Positions 1 to 8,130 of a DNA stretch of 64,000 bases are shown piece by piece. The notes under the pieces were generated by a model. The model did no database searches, had not been told where the DNA came from, and saw only the letters and a program-made list of their open reading frames with translations. Source of the stretch: CAZSDP01 sp964605665 (GTDB lineage: Bacteria; Planctomycetota; UBA8108; UBA1146); the NCBI GenBank assembly GCA_964605665.1, contig CAZSDP010000004.1, positions 62,001 through 126,000 of the forward strand, read 5' to 3'. The position numbers and the translations under genes were made by a program. How positions within the stretch are numbered: the stretch's first letter is position 1; every line of letters begins with the position of its first letter.

Positions 1-675
1 TTGATCAGTGGAGCCTGTTTGGCGGTCCACTTCGCCGCGTATTTCGCCTCTCTCGCTCGACTCGAGTCGGTGGCGGTGACCTTGGTGTTCGTTTCGATGC
101 ATCCGGTGATCCTCTTTGCCATCGAAGCAAGGCGAAGCGATTCCATCGACAAGGGAAAACTGACCGCCGCACTCTGGGGGGTTCTTCTCGCGGTGGGTGG
201 AGCGGCTTGGCTCGCTCGGGATGAACTGTTGCGAGAGCGCGGTGATCTGCTCGGCATCGCGTTCGGGTTGCTGAGTGCCTTCGCGATGGTGGGTTACCTC
301 TTGGCTGGTCGGGCGATCGCCGGGCAATTGCCTCCCTCAGTCTATGCGCGGAGAGCTTATGCAATTGCGGCGGCATGGTTGGGAATCGGTCTCTTCGTGA
401 CGGGTGGGCACTTGTTGCCGTTGACACCACTCGAATGGAAGATTGCGTTTCTTCTCGCGATCTTCCCGACCGTCTTGGGTCATACACCGATGAATGCAGC
501 TCTGCGTGATCTACCAGCGACCGTTATTTCCACCGCATTTCTCGGGGAGATCGTCGGCGCTTCACTCTTGGTTTGGCTCTTCTTGGGAGAGGTTCCTCCC
601 TCCGGATTTTGGTGGGGTGGTGGGATGATCACCGTTGGAATCTTGCTGGTGACGTTCGCCCGACGAGACTCCTAA
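1..675 (+). CDS. EamA/DMT-family membrane transporter, 5' end cut by window
   Basis: Inner-membrane transporter of the drug/metabolite superfamily; the substrate cannot be told from sequence. The visible 224 residues are a run of hydrophobic helices separated by short loops. The last helices (around residues 150-220, with PTVLGHTPMNAALR and the FLGEVP motif) match the second EamA repeat. Family members are usually about 290-300 residues, so roughly the first 70-80 are missing, and the TTG at position 1 is probably an internal codon. The gene stands alone: about 290 bases separate it from the next gene. Family assignment is fairly secure; function is open. Confidence 0.8.
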   Translation: MISGACLAVHFAAYFASLARLESVAVTLVFVSMHPVILFAIEARRSDSIDKGKLTAALWGVLLAVGGAAWLARDELLRERGDLLGIAFGLLSAFAMVGYLLAGRAIAGQLPPSVYARRAYAIAAAWLGIGLFVTGGHLLPLTPLEWKIAFLLAIFPTVLGHTPMNAALRDLPATVISTAFLGEIVGASLLVWLFLGEVPPSGFWWGGGMITVGILLVTFARRDS

Positions 676-965
676 CGATCTCTTCAGACCATTGCGAGTC
701 AGGTTCGTTCTCGTCTGCAGATCGACGCAACTCCGATCGATCTCATCGGGCGTGGTCAGTTGGTGCCACGATCATCGGGGGATCATCGCGTGGTGATTCA
801 GCCTATCGACGACCGGCTTTTGCAGTCGACCATCCGCATTCGTGCTTCAAAGCCCACTCCCTGTCTCGTGTTGAGGAGAGCCTTGCTGTTCGAGGCATCT
901 CTGAGGAGAATGGGGGATGCCTGTCACGTGCAGAGACCGGTTCGGTTCTTCTGCGGGAAGGTCTG
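676..965. other. Intergenic region, no gene recognised
   Basis: This stretch of about 290 bases separates the DMT transporter from the dockerin-like gene. Short open frames exist but their translations are Arg/Ser-rich and lack any ribosome site. A GGGAAGG Shine-Dalgarno sequence for the next gene sits at its right end (954-960). No convincing promoter or terminator was seen. Confidence 0.4.
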
Positions 966-1841
966 ATGATGCGACCGACGATGCCTCGTCTCGGTTCGAT
1001 CGCTTGGAAGCGTTCACTCCTGATCGACGCTCGACAATGGTGGCGGTACACCTTGTCGGTGGCCTTGATCGCTCTACTCACCCCGATACTACCGGCTCAG
1101 CCCGTACTTCCGCACTTGACCGTGACCAGTGAGGAAGCTCCCCTGGGGCACTCTTCTCCGCCGATTTCAGTTGTGCTCGATAATCCCTCCACCGCCCAAG
1201 GCTGGGCCTACGGTGTTTGCCACGATCCAGCGGTGGTACTAATCGATTCCGTTGATCTGGGTGATGTTGGATCGACGATCAATGAGGGGCAGCTTCCAGA
1301 CTTTTATCAGCTCGAGGTCTTGGCTGACACCTGGTGGGTTGCGGTAGTGATCAGTCTCACCGGTTCGGCGACTTTACCTCCCGGGGCAGGCTATGAGATC
1401 GGAAGTGCGACCTACACCGGCATCGCGTTAGGGTCTTCAACCCTATCTCCTTGTCCGACCTCTGCGACCCCTCCCACTCCGCCGATCGTGGTCTATAGCG
1501 GCGCGTCCTTTGTCCCCACTTTCGATTGCGGAACGATCGACGTGGTGGAGGCTGGGAGTGATGCGTTCCGCCGCGGTGATGTCGACGTAAATGGGGTGGT
1601 CGATTTAGGGGATCCGATCTTGATTCTCAACGACCTCTTCGGTCAGGGGGTGACCCTCCCCTGTATCGAGTCGGCCGATGTCGATGACAGTGACCCTGGT
1701 GCGAGCACCGGGCCAGACATCGGAGACGCGATCTACCTCCTGCTGTACCTCTTCACGATGGGGCCGCCTCCCGCCGATCCCTACCCCGACTGCGAAATCG
1801 ATCCACTGGCAAACTGCCAAGCGCTCGAAGCGTGTCTCTAA
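966..1841 (+). CDS. Secreted cohesin-like plus dockerin-like protein
   Basis: Predicted exported protein of 291 residues. The start ATG at 966 (a second ATG follows at 969) lies 5 bases after GGGAAGG; the open frame runs further upstream but that part is not protein-like. A signal peptide with a long N-region ends in ALLTPILPAQ (about residues 30-45). Residues 45-195 form a beta-rich domain with the sentence VVLDNPSTAQGWAYGVCHDP, resembling the cohesin-like domain common in planctomycete secreted proteins (recalled, not searched). The C-terminal 90 residues carry two Ca-binding-like loops (GDVDVNGVVDLGDP and DVDDS...DIGDAI), then PPPADPYPDC and a Cys one residue from the end. Three other proteins in the window share this module. 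Function unknown; surface attachment or assembly is likely. Confidence 0.7.
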   Translation: MMRPTMPRLGSIAWKRSLLIDARQWWRYTLSVALIALLTPILPAQPVLPHLTVTSEEAPLGHSSPPISVVLDNPSTAQGWAYGVCHDPAVVLIDSVDLGDVGSTINEGQLPDFYQLEVLADTWWVAVVISLTGSATLPPGAGYEIGSATYTGIALGSSTLSPCPTSATPPTPPIVVYSGASFVPTFDCGTIDVVEAGSDAFRRGDVDVNGVVDLGDPILILNDLFGQGVTLPCIESADVDDSDPGASTGPDIGDAIYLLLYLFTMGPPPADPYPDCEIDPLANCQALEACL

Positions 1842-1873
1842 CGCCTCCGGGTAGGGAGTGAGGGCCAGCGACT

Positions 1874-3376
1874 CTAGGTTGGCCAGTCTTGGTAGGAAAC
1901 CGGTCGCAGGAATCTCTCGATGGCGGAGAGTCCCACCGAGGTGTGGCGCGAATCGGTGGTCGCAGGCCAGGGACCACCGTGATGCATCGCCGGGGAGACC
2001 TCGACTCCGGTGGGGAAACCATTCCAGATCAATCGTCCGGCACAGTTTTCGAGGATCGGTGAGAGCACCTCTCGAAGTGGCGCGTCCTCTTCTTCTCCAT
2101 GGAGCGTGGCGGTCAATTGACCGGGGAAACTCTGGGCCACTTCCACCAGCTCCTCTTCCGATTGAGCGACGACCGCGAGGGTCGCGGGTCCGAAGACCTC
2201 TTCCGCGAGCCCGCGCTCGGCGAGGAACGCGATGGCGTCGACTCGATGGAGGACCGCGCTTGCGCTGCACGACCCACTTCCCTCAGCTCCCCGCGCGATC
2301 TCCTTCACCCCGCTCGTCGATCGCAACCGGTTCAAACCTTCGTCGTAGTTGCGGCGGATTCCTTCGGTGAGAAGTGTGCCTGCGGCAGCGCCAGTGAGTT
2401 CGGCGGCGAGGACCGCGAGAAAGGTGTCGGAACCCTCTCCGTCCACCCAAGCAACGACCCCTGGGTTGGTGCAGAACTGACCGACGCCGAGCTGCACCGA
2501 AGCAGCCAATCCCTCGGCGATTTGTGGACCTCGAGTCGCCAGCGCGCCAGGAAGCACGAAGAGTGGATTGACACTTCCCATCTCAGCGAAGACAGGAATC
2601 GGGTGAGCGCGGGCATGAGCCCTCTGCCAAAGTGACTGACCCGCGATCGCACTGCCGGTAAACCCGACCGCTCGAATACTCGGGTGGTCGATCAGCAGCC
2701 CTCCGGTGGCCGGAGATCTTCCTTGGATGAGTGAGAAGGTCGCGGGAGGAAGTTCGTTGGCGGTGACGGCGCGTTCGATCGCGCTCGCGACCAACTCTGA
2801 AGTTCCCGGGTGAGCTGGGTGTCCCTTCACCACGACGGGACAACCCGCTGCGAGTGCGGATGCGGTGTCTCCACCGGCAACTGAGAACGCGAGTGGGAAG
2901 TTCGAGGCGCCGAAGATCGCGACGGGGCCGAGGGCGATCTTCCGACGGATGAGGTTTGGTTTCGGAAGGGGAGCTCGATGGGGGTCTGCCGCGTCCTCGA
3001 TCGGGTCAAAGATGTCGCCCTCTCGCAGTGCGGTGGCAAAGGACCGAAGTTGTCCGCAAGTGCGCCCTCGCTCCATTTCGATCCTCCCCGCGGGGAGCGC
3101 CGTTTCTTGAGTCGCTCGCTCGACGAGGACGGAACCGAGTTGCTCGATTTCAGCAGCGATGTGCTCGAGAAGGCTCGCTCGGAGGGAGGGAGGGCTTTGA
3201 CGGAAGAGGACTGAGGCGTCTCCGGCGGCGCGAGCCGCGCGATCGATTTCTCCCGGTGTCGCTTCATGAAAAAGCTCGGGAAGATCAGATCCGGAGGTGG
3301 GATCGACCGCTCGAAATGTCTCGGTACCTTCGCGCGAGATCACTCCTGCGATCCGTTGACCACCTTCGATCTTCAT
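1874..3376 (-). CDS. 2-oxoglutarate semialdehyde (2,5-dioxovalerate) dehydrogenase
   Basis: NAD(P)-dependent aldehyde dehydrogenase that would oxidise 2-oxoglutarate semialdehyde to 2-oxoglutarate, the final step of oxidative pentose, hexarate or hydroxyproline breakdown. About 500 residues, the usual length. Diagnostic motifs: IFGASNFPLAFSVAGGDT, VKGHPAHPGT, FTGS, FAEMGSVNP with the general base Glu, and GQFCTNPG with the catalytic Cys. The start ATG at 3376 (MKIEGGQRIAG) is preferred to ATG 3397 because GGGAAGG precedes it at normal spacing and it aligns with family N-termini. It is the last gene of a five-gene minus-strand operon, directly after a DHDPS-family lyase that could make its substrate. 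A general fatty-aldehyde dehydrogenase role cannot be excluded. Confidence 0.88.
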   Translation of the reverse strand: MKIEGGQRIAGVISREGTETFRAVDPTSGSDLPELFHEATPGEIDRAARAAGDASVLFRQSPPSLRASLLEHIAAEIEQLGSVLVERATQETALPAGRIEMERGRTCGQLRSFATALREGDIFDPIEDAADPHRAPLPKPNLIRRKIALGPVAIFGASNFPLAFSVAGGDTASALAAGCPVVVKGHPAHPGTSELVASAIERAVTANELPPATFSLIQGRSPATGGLLIDHPSIRAVGFTGSAIAGQSLWQRAHARAHPIPVFAEMGSVNPLFVLPGALATRGPQIAEGLAASVQLGVGQFCTNPGVVAWVDGEGSDTFLAVLAAELTGAAAGTLLTEGIRRNYDEGLNRLRSTSGVKEIARGAEGSGSCSASAVLHRVDAIAFLAERGLAEEVFGPATLAVVAQSEEELVEVAQSFPGQLTATLHGEEEDAPLREVLSPILENCAGRLIWNGFPTGVEVSPAMHHGGPWPATTDSRHTSVGLSAIERFLRPVSYQDWPT

Positions 3377-3411
3377 AGCAAACGCCTTCCCATTCATGGA
3401 GAGTTGCCCGC

Positions 3412-4305
3412 TCAGGATGGGCGATTTTCGAGCGCGACGCGAACGATCTCGCGAACCTGGTGCAAATCATCTGCTTCGAGTGGAAGTCGAGGGGGACGCA
3501 CTGAAGCTGGCCCCAAGTCGAGCTCTGCTTCCACCGCCTTGATCCGCTGAACGAAATCGGGAACGACATCGAGGCGCAGCAGCGGTAAGAACCAATGATA
3601 GAGTTCGTCGGCGCGCGGATCGCCAGAGCAGGCCAGCTCGAAGAGTTGCACCGACTCGACGGGAAATGCATTGACCAATCCCGCGACCCAACCGACCGCT
3701 CCCGCCCGTGCTCCTTCGACGGCGAGATTGTCGAGGCCGACAAAGGGAGCGAGGCGATCTCCGAGACACTCCCGAATCGCCGTGATTCGTCGCACGTCCC
3801 CTGAGGACTCCTTGACCGCTCCGAGGTTGGGGTGGCGCATCGCCAGTTCCTTCATCTCTACGGCGGTGAGATCAGCGCCGTAGGCGATCGGATTGTTGTA
3901 GAGCATGCAGGGAAGCGGCGTCGCTTCAAAGATCGCAGTGAAGTGTGCCAAGACCTCTCGGGTGTCTCCGCTGTGCACATACGGGGGCAACACCATCAGT
4001 CCCCGACAGCCGATTTGCTCCGCTTGGTGAGCGAGTGCAATCGCGTCGCGAGTCGAAGCAGAAGCGATCGCAGGGATCACCGGGACCCGTTCGGCAGTGG
4101 CCTCCACACAAATTTGAAAGAGTTGGTGCTTCTCAGATTCGCTGAGGGCCGCTCCTTCCCCGAGAGATCCAGCGGGGATGATCGCGGTGACCCCCGCTCC
4201 GATGGCGCGTTCGATTCTCGCTTCGACCGCGCTTTTCGAAATCGAGCCGTCGTCGTCGAATGGAGTGGTGATCGCTGGCATCACACCTGACCAGAATGAA
4301 TTCAT
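3412..4305 (-). CDS. DHDPS/N-acetylneuraminate lyase-family dehydratase or deaminase
   Basis: Class I aldolase-fold enzyme, 297 residues. It shows the pyruvate-binding GSLGEGAAL loop, the catalytic Tyr in MLYNNPIAYG (about residue 138) and the Schiff-base Lys in GAVKESSGD (about residue 165). True lysine-pathway DapA is unlikely: the neighbour is a 2-oxoglutarate semialdehyde dehydrogenase, and this pairing is known from 2-keto-3-deoxy-pentonate or 5-keto-4-deoxyglucarate dehydratase pathways and from 1-pyrroline-4-hydroxy-2-carboxylate deaminase in hydroxyproline breakdown. All three yield the semialdehyde; the sequence alone does not choose. Its ATG overlaps the stop of the upstream channel gene (ATGA), which suggests translational coupling. 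Confidence 0.85.
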   Translation of the reverse strand: MNSFWSGVMPAITTPFDDDGSISKSAVEARIERAIGAGVTAIIPAGSLGEGAALSESEKHQLFQICVEATAERVPVIPAIASASTRDAIALAHQAEQIGCRGLMVLPPYVHSGDTREVLAHFTAIFEATPLPCMLYNNPIAYGADLTAVEMKELAMRHPNLGAVKESSGDVRRITAIRECLGDRLAPFVGLDNLAVEGARAGAVGWVAGLVNAFPVESVQLFELACSGDPRADELYHWFLPLLRLDVVPDFVQRIKAVEAELDLGPASVRPPRLPLEADDLHQVREIVRVALENRPS

Positions 4306-5093
4306 GAAGCCTCCGTCTCAGCAGCCTTTGGCGCTGACTCTCCTTCTTCCGCAGCAAGGCGCTTCTTGGCGGATCTCGCTGCGATGACGCTCACTGGCCA
4401 ACTAAAGAACATCAGGCAATAGGCAAATCCTGGCAGTCCTATCTGCCATGATTGCACTGGTCCGATCAGCAGAGCGAGGGTGATCGAAACGAGACCGGTG
4501 AATGGAATCCACTGCCAGCTAGCGATTTCGCTGCGGGTTAAGATCATCTCTTGTCGACTGAGCTTGAGCTCGTGTCGTTTCTTCCAGGCATTGCGATACA
4601 AGGCAGCGATCACCAATCCCAAGCTCGACCAGGCGATTCCAAAGCAGATGAACAGCAATTGAATATCTGCTGGGTTGGCTTGCCAGTTCATCCGCGGGGC
4701 CATGGAGGGGGGCAAGCCAAGCTGGAATCCCAGCCATGCGAATGCAGTTCCGTACATCATCCGAAGTGGGTAAACCCAAATCAGAACGATCATCACCAAC
4801 AACAAGCTGAGAAAGAGGCTCTTCCTATCGTCGAGACCATATCTTCGACTCCACGTATTGTGTCCAAGCCAGAACATCACGATCACCGCAAAACACGCGA
4901 TAAATGCCGGAATCTCGGTGAGCCCGTCTTTCAAATCCTGCATCGTCCGAGGCACTTGATCGATGGAAATCATGATCAATGTGGTTGCCAACGCGAATGC
5001 AGCGTCGACGAACGCCTCGAGGCGTGTGACTTGGTGCCCCCGCTCGATGAATCCGTCCGATCGCCGGTTTCCAGTTAAAGCTACTTCGGTCAA
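4302..5093 (-). CDS. TMEM175-like (DUF1211) potassium channel
   Basis: Integral membrane protein of 263 residues with about six hydrophobic helices. The N-terminal helix carries RLEAFVDAAFALATTL, the TMEM175-family signature. In the family this motif (F-S-D) lines the K+ pore; here Ser is replaced by Val (FVD), which may alter gating or selectivity. The start is TTG at 5093, preceded by a near-perfect AGGAGG six bases upstream; no better ATG exists before the signature helix. The gene lies 21 bases after the hydroxyacid dehydrogenase and overlaps the following lyase by 4 bases, so it is embedded in a catabolic operon. Why a K+ channel sits there is unclear. Confidence 0.75.
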   Translation of the reverse strand: MTEVALTGNRRSDGFIERGHQVTRLEAFVDAAFALATTLIMISIDQVPRTMQDLKDGLTEIPAFIACFAVIVMFWLGHNTWSRRYGLDDRKSLFLSLLLVMIVLIWVYPLRMMYGTAFAWLGFQLGLPPSMAPRMNWQANPADIQLLFICFGIAWSSLGLVIAALYRNAWKKRHELKLSRQEMILTRSEIASWQWIPFTGLVSITLALLIGPVQSWQIGLPGFAYCLMFFSWPVSVIAARSAKKRLAAEEGESAPKAAETEAS

Positions 5094-5114
5094 GATGACC
5101 TCCTCGCCTCCAAA

Positions 5115-6092
5115 CTAGTACCCTATATCACGATCGATCTGATCGATGGGAACTTCCCCTTGCGCGATGGTCAAGATCAGTTGTGAGCAATGATGAGCAC
5201 GTTCTGCGTCAATTCCCGCGGCGTGACCTGCTCGGTGGGGGCTCAGCACGACATTTCCCAGATCGCCAAAGGGAAAGCTCGACGGCGCGGTATCGGTTCG
5301 GCCCTCCTCATTTTCCGGATAGCGGTACCAAACATCGATTCCCGCCGCGTAGATGCGATGGTCACGGAGAGCTTCGTAGAGCGCCTCTTCTGCAATGGCG
5401 CTTGCGCGGCCGACGTTGACGAGAACCGTACTCTTCGAAAGTAAGCCGATCCTCCGTGCATCGATGAGATTTTTGGTTTCGCGAGTCTCTGGCAAGGCGT
5501 TGATCAAAAAATCGGCTTCGGCGAGTTGGGTGTCGAGTTGGTCGACGCAAAAGAGCTGATCCTCGGTAGGTTGATGTCGATCACGGTTCCGGACCAGTGC
5601 GGACACCTGAACGTCGAGTCCGCGCAAAGCCCGGGCGATCCGCCGACCGATCGCGCCGTAACCGAGGACCACTGCCGATCGACCTGCGAGTTGCAATCCG
5701 GTGTCGAGCTTGTATCTGATCTGCCAGTTGTTCTGTCTCAGTTCGCGATCAGCGGGGACGATGCCCTTCGCAGCGGTGAGTAGGAGTCCGAGCGCATGCT
5801 CTGCCGTCGCTGCCGCGTTGTGATGCAGGTTGGCAACTTGAATGTCGGGTCGCAAATCTAGACGTTCGAGGGTGATGGACGGCACTCCCGCAAAGGGGAT
5901 GATCAGCCACTTGAGATTTGGTGACGCGGTCAACAGTTCTTCTGCAGGACGGCCTGCGATCAGAATCGACGCCGCGCCGCATGCGACCGGTTCTTTCTCG
6001 ACCGTAAGCACGATCTCTTCCGGGAGTACTGCTCGGAGCTCATCTGCGAACGCTCCCTCTGGGTCATCAGCGAGGAGGACATGAGTCTTCAT
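5115..6092 (-). CDS. D-isomer-specific 2-hydroxyacid dehydrogenase
   Basis: NAD(P)-dependent oxidoreductase of about 325 residues interconverting a 2-keto acid and a D-2-hydroxy acid. The cofactor domain shows GYGAIGRRIARAL, then NALPETRETKNLID, the NVGRAS segment carrying the conserved Arg, the GIDVWYRYP strand and SPHRAG with the catalytic His. The family order is intact. The start at 6092 makes an ATGA overlap with the upstream beta-propeller gene; an in-frame ATG at 6134 would bury 42 bases in that gene and adds a non-conserved MGSDRPGDSS leader, so it was rejected. The substrate is unknown; the operon suggests a sugar-acid-derived keto acid. Confidence 0.85.
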   Translation of the reverse strand: MKTHVLLADDPEGAFADELRAVLPEEIVLTVEKEPVACGAASILIAGRPAEELLTASPNLKWLIIPFAGVPSITLERLDLRPDIQVANLHHNAAATAEHALGLLLTAAKGIVPADRELRQNNWQIRYKLDTGLQLAGRSAVVLGYGAIGRRIARALRGLDVQVSALVRNRDRHQPTEDQLFCVDQLDTQLAEADFLINALPETRETKNLIDARRIGLLSKSTVLVNVGRASAIAEEALYEALRDHRIYAAGIDVWYRYPENEEGRTDTAPSSFPFGDLGNVVLSPHRAGHAAGIDAERAHHCSQLILTIAQGEVPIDQIDRDIGY

Positions 6093-7141
6093 CCTTTTCG
6101 AACCAGACGAGTCACCCGGCCGATCGGAACCCACTCGGCAACCAGGATCGATCCATCGTTCAAAAAGATGGCATCGTGCGGATGGATGAACTTTCCCTGT
6201 ATGAATTCGGCTCTCGAAACACCGCGGAGTTTCGAAGGATGACCATCGCCGAGCTGAGCGAGCACCTGGTCATCTTTGTCCAACAAGGTGACGACGCCCG
6301 CCAGATCGGGAACGAGAAGAATCTTGTCGCGTATCTTGAAGTGGCACGGTTGGCGGATTCCTGCCGTGATGAAACCTTGGTGCTCTCCTTGGAGTGAAAA
6401 CTTTTGAATGCGTCGGTTCGATCGATCTGCCACGAGTAGCAGCGGTTGGTCCCCTCGTTCGTCGATCCACAGTCCGTGAGGGCAAGAGACTTGTCCTTTG
6501 TCGCTTCCAGGACCGATCACAGCCTTTAGGTAGTCGCCGTCGCGAGAGTAACGGTGCACCCAACTCGATCCATAGCCGTCTCCCACGAGAAGGTCTCCAT
6601 CGGGAAGAAACGCTACATTGGTGGGACAGTATTTCGATCGATCGCTATAGAGTTCTGGCTCGGTGGGAACACCACGAGACCAAATCTCTTTACCTGTCAG
6701 AGACGTCTTCACCACGCACCGTCGACGTGTATCGCAGTGATAAAGAAACTCTTCACCACTTTCTCGGCGGAGGTCGAGTCCGTGGGCACCACCGCGAAAC
6801 TCTGGTCCAAAACTGCGGACGAATTTGCCCTTCTCATCGAAGACGGCGATGGCATCGGCCTTCTGCGAGTCTTTTCCGACGGTATGCGCGACGTAGATGT
6901 GGCCGGCAGAATCTTGGGCTAGGCCGTGGGTGTCTCCCCAAGAGATTCCTTCCGGTGGCTTCAGCCAATCGTGAGTGAATTCGTATTGGTCATCGCCCTC
7001 CCCGACGATACGAGCGAAAGCTCGTCGAGGGTCGGTGGAAAAGAAGAACGGAGCGGCCAGCGCACTTTGGGCCACGGTCCGGGTGAAGTTGCGTCGGCTG
7101 AGTGTTCCGGTCTTGCCGAGCTGATCTCTTGATTGGTCCAT
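6089..7141 (-). CDS. Tat-exported NHL/six-bladed beta-propeller protein
   Basis: Predicted periplasmic protein of 350 residues. The N-terminus has a twin-arginine signal (SRRNFTR, then a hydrophobic AQSALAAPFFF stretch), which implies export of a folded protein. The rest consists of repeated beta-propeller blades with NHL-type strings such as GLAQDSAGHIYVAH, NVAFLPDGDLLVGDG, GLWIDERGDQPLLLVADRSNRRIQKF and PHDAIFLNDGSILVAEW. The start ATG at 7141 follows GGGAGGAA at ideal spacing. It is the first gene of the five-gene operon. Such propellers can be lactonases or peptidylglycine-lyase-like enzymes; no catalytic residues are certain. A substrate-binding or lactonase step upstream of the cytoplasmic enzymes would fit. 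Confidence 0.75.
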   Translation of the reverse strand: MDQSRDQLGKTGTLSRRNFTRTVAQSALAAPFFFSTDPRRAFARIVGEGDDQYEFTHDWLKPPEGISWGDTHGLAQDSAGHIYVAHTVGKDSQKADAIAVFDEKGKFVRSFGPEFRGGAHGLDLRRESGEEFLYHCDTRRRCVVKTSLTGKEIWSRGVPTEPELYSDRSKYCPTNVAFLPDGDLLVGDGYGSSWVHRYSRDGDYLKAVIGPGSDKGQVSCPHGLWIDERGDQPLLLVADRSNRRIQKFSLQGEHQGFITAGIRQPCHFKIRDKILLVPDLAGVVTLLDKDDQVLAQLGDGHPSKLRGVSRAEFIQGKFIHPHDAIFLNDGSILVAEWVPIGRVTRLVRKG

Positions 7142-7270
7142 CGATTCCTCCCAGAGAGAGTAGACGCGGAGTCGGGGAGAGAGGCAAGATAAGCCAGCAG
7201 AGCGAGCCGAAGAGTTTGAGCTCTCGTCGGAGTATTCTCGCCGCAGCGTTCTCGAGAGGAGCAAGTCGAG

Positions 7271-8086
7271 ATGCCAAAGGAGCCACCAGCCAACGCTCAG
7301 CCGCAGAAGACGCCTTCACCTGTGACCGGCCCTTGGACGCTCGAAGGCCGAACAGCGCTGGTCACCGGTGCCAGCCGGGGGATCGGCCGCGCGGTTGCGA
7401 GGGAACTGGCCAGTTGGGGAGCGGAGGTGTGGGTGGTCGCGCGCGGCGCTGAGAACTTGGAGGAGCTGGTCGCGGAGCTGAAGACCAGCGGTCGACGAGC
7501 AAACGCGCTGATCGCCGATGTGGCGACCGAGTCAGGGCGGGCAAAGGTTCGAAGCGCCGTCGATTCGATCGGCACCCTCGATCTCGCGGTTCTCAATGTC
7601 GGGACCAACATCCGTAAGCGAATTGGTGAGTACAGCGAAGAGGAGTTGGAGACGATCTTCGCGACCAATCAGATTTCGAGTCTTGCTCTCGCTCGCGACC
7701 TCGAAACTCCTCTAGCAAGAGCGGAAGGAGCCAGTCTCGTGGTGATCGGATCGGTTGCGGGAATCCAAGCGATCCGAAGCGGAATTCCCTATGGGATGAG
7801 CAAAGCGGCGCTCCATCAGATGGTGCGAGGTCTCGCGGGGGAGTGGGCTTCTTCAGGAATTCGCGTCAATGCCATCGCTCCTTGGTACATTCGAACTCCC
7901 TTGGTGGAAGGCCTCTTGGAGGATGAGAGCTATCGCCAAGACATTCTCGATCGAACCCCACTCGCACGAGTGGGCGAGCCCGATGAAGTCGCCCGTGCCG
8001 TGGCGTTTTTGTCATTGCCAGCCGCGTCGTACGTCACCGGGCAGGTTCTCGCAGTCGATGGCGGATTCACCGCCTGGACCTTTTGA
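7271..8086 (+). CDS. Short-chain dehydrogenase/reductase, tropinone-reductase-like
   Basis: Classical SDR of 271 residues: TGASRGIGRAVARE cofactor motif, DV acidic turn, NVGTN in place of the usual NNAG, Ser in VVIGSVAG, and catalytic Tyr and Lys in YGMSKAAL. The C-terminus has the usual GQVLAVDGGF. NVGTN with a following IRK is typical of the tropinone-reductase-like subgroup. The ATG at 7271 has GAGAGGAG about ten bases upstream. It is divergent from the five-gene operon across 129 bases, so the two probably share a control region. A role as sugar or sugar-acid dehydrogenase feeding that pathway is plausible but unproven. Confidence 0.85.
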   Translation: MPKEPPANAQPQKTPSPVTGPWTLEGRTALVTGASRGIGRAVARELASWGAEVWVVARGAENLEELVAELKTSGRRANALIADVATESGRAKVRSAVDSIGTLDLAVLNVGTNIRKRIGEYSEEELETIFATNQISSLALARDLETPLARAEGASLVVIGSVAGIQAIRSGIPYGMSKAALHQMVRGLAGEWASSGIRVNAIAPWYIRTPLVEGLLEDESYRQDILDRTPLARVGEPDEVARAVAFLSLPAASYVTGQVLAVDGGFTAWTF

Positions 8087-8130
8087 CCAGCATCCGAAGC
8101 AAGGCTCCACTCGCTGAGTAACCCAGCCTT

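Noticed and set aside
573..965. An upstream extension of the dockerin-like gene overlapping the DMT transporter
   Set aside because: The leader is Ser/Arg-rich, lacks a ribosome site and would push the signal peptide far inside; ATG 966 has GGGAAGG.
3412..4305. Lysine-pathway dapA
   Set aside because: Pairing with a 2-oxoglutarate semialdehyde dehydrogenase and the YNNPIAYG variant point to a catabolic member of the family.
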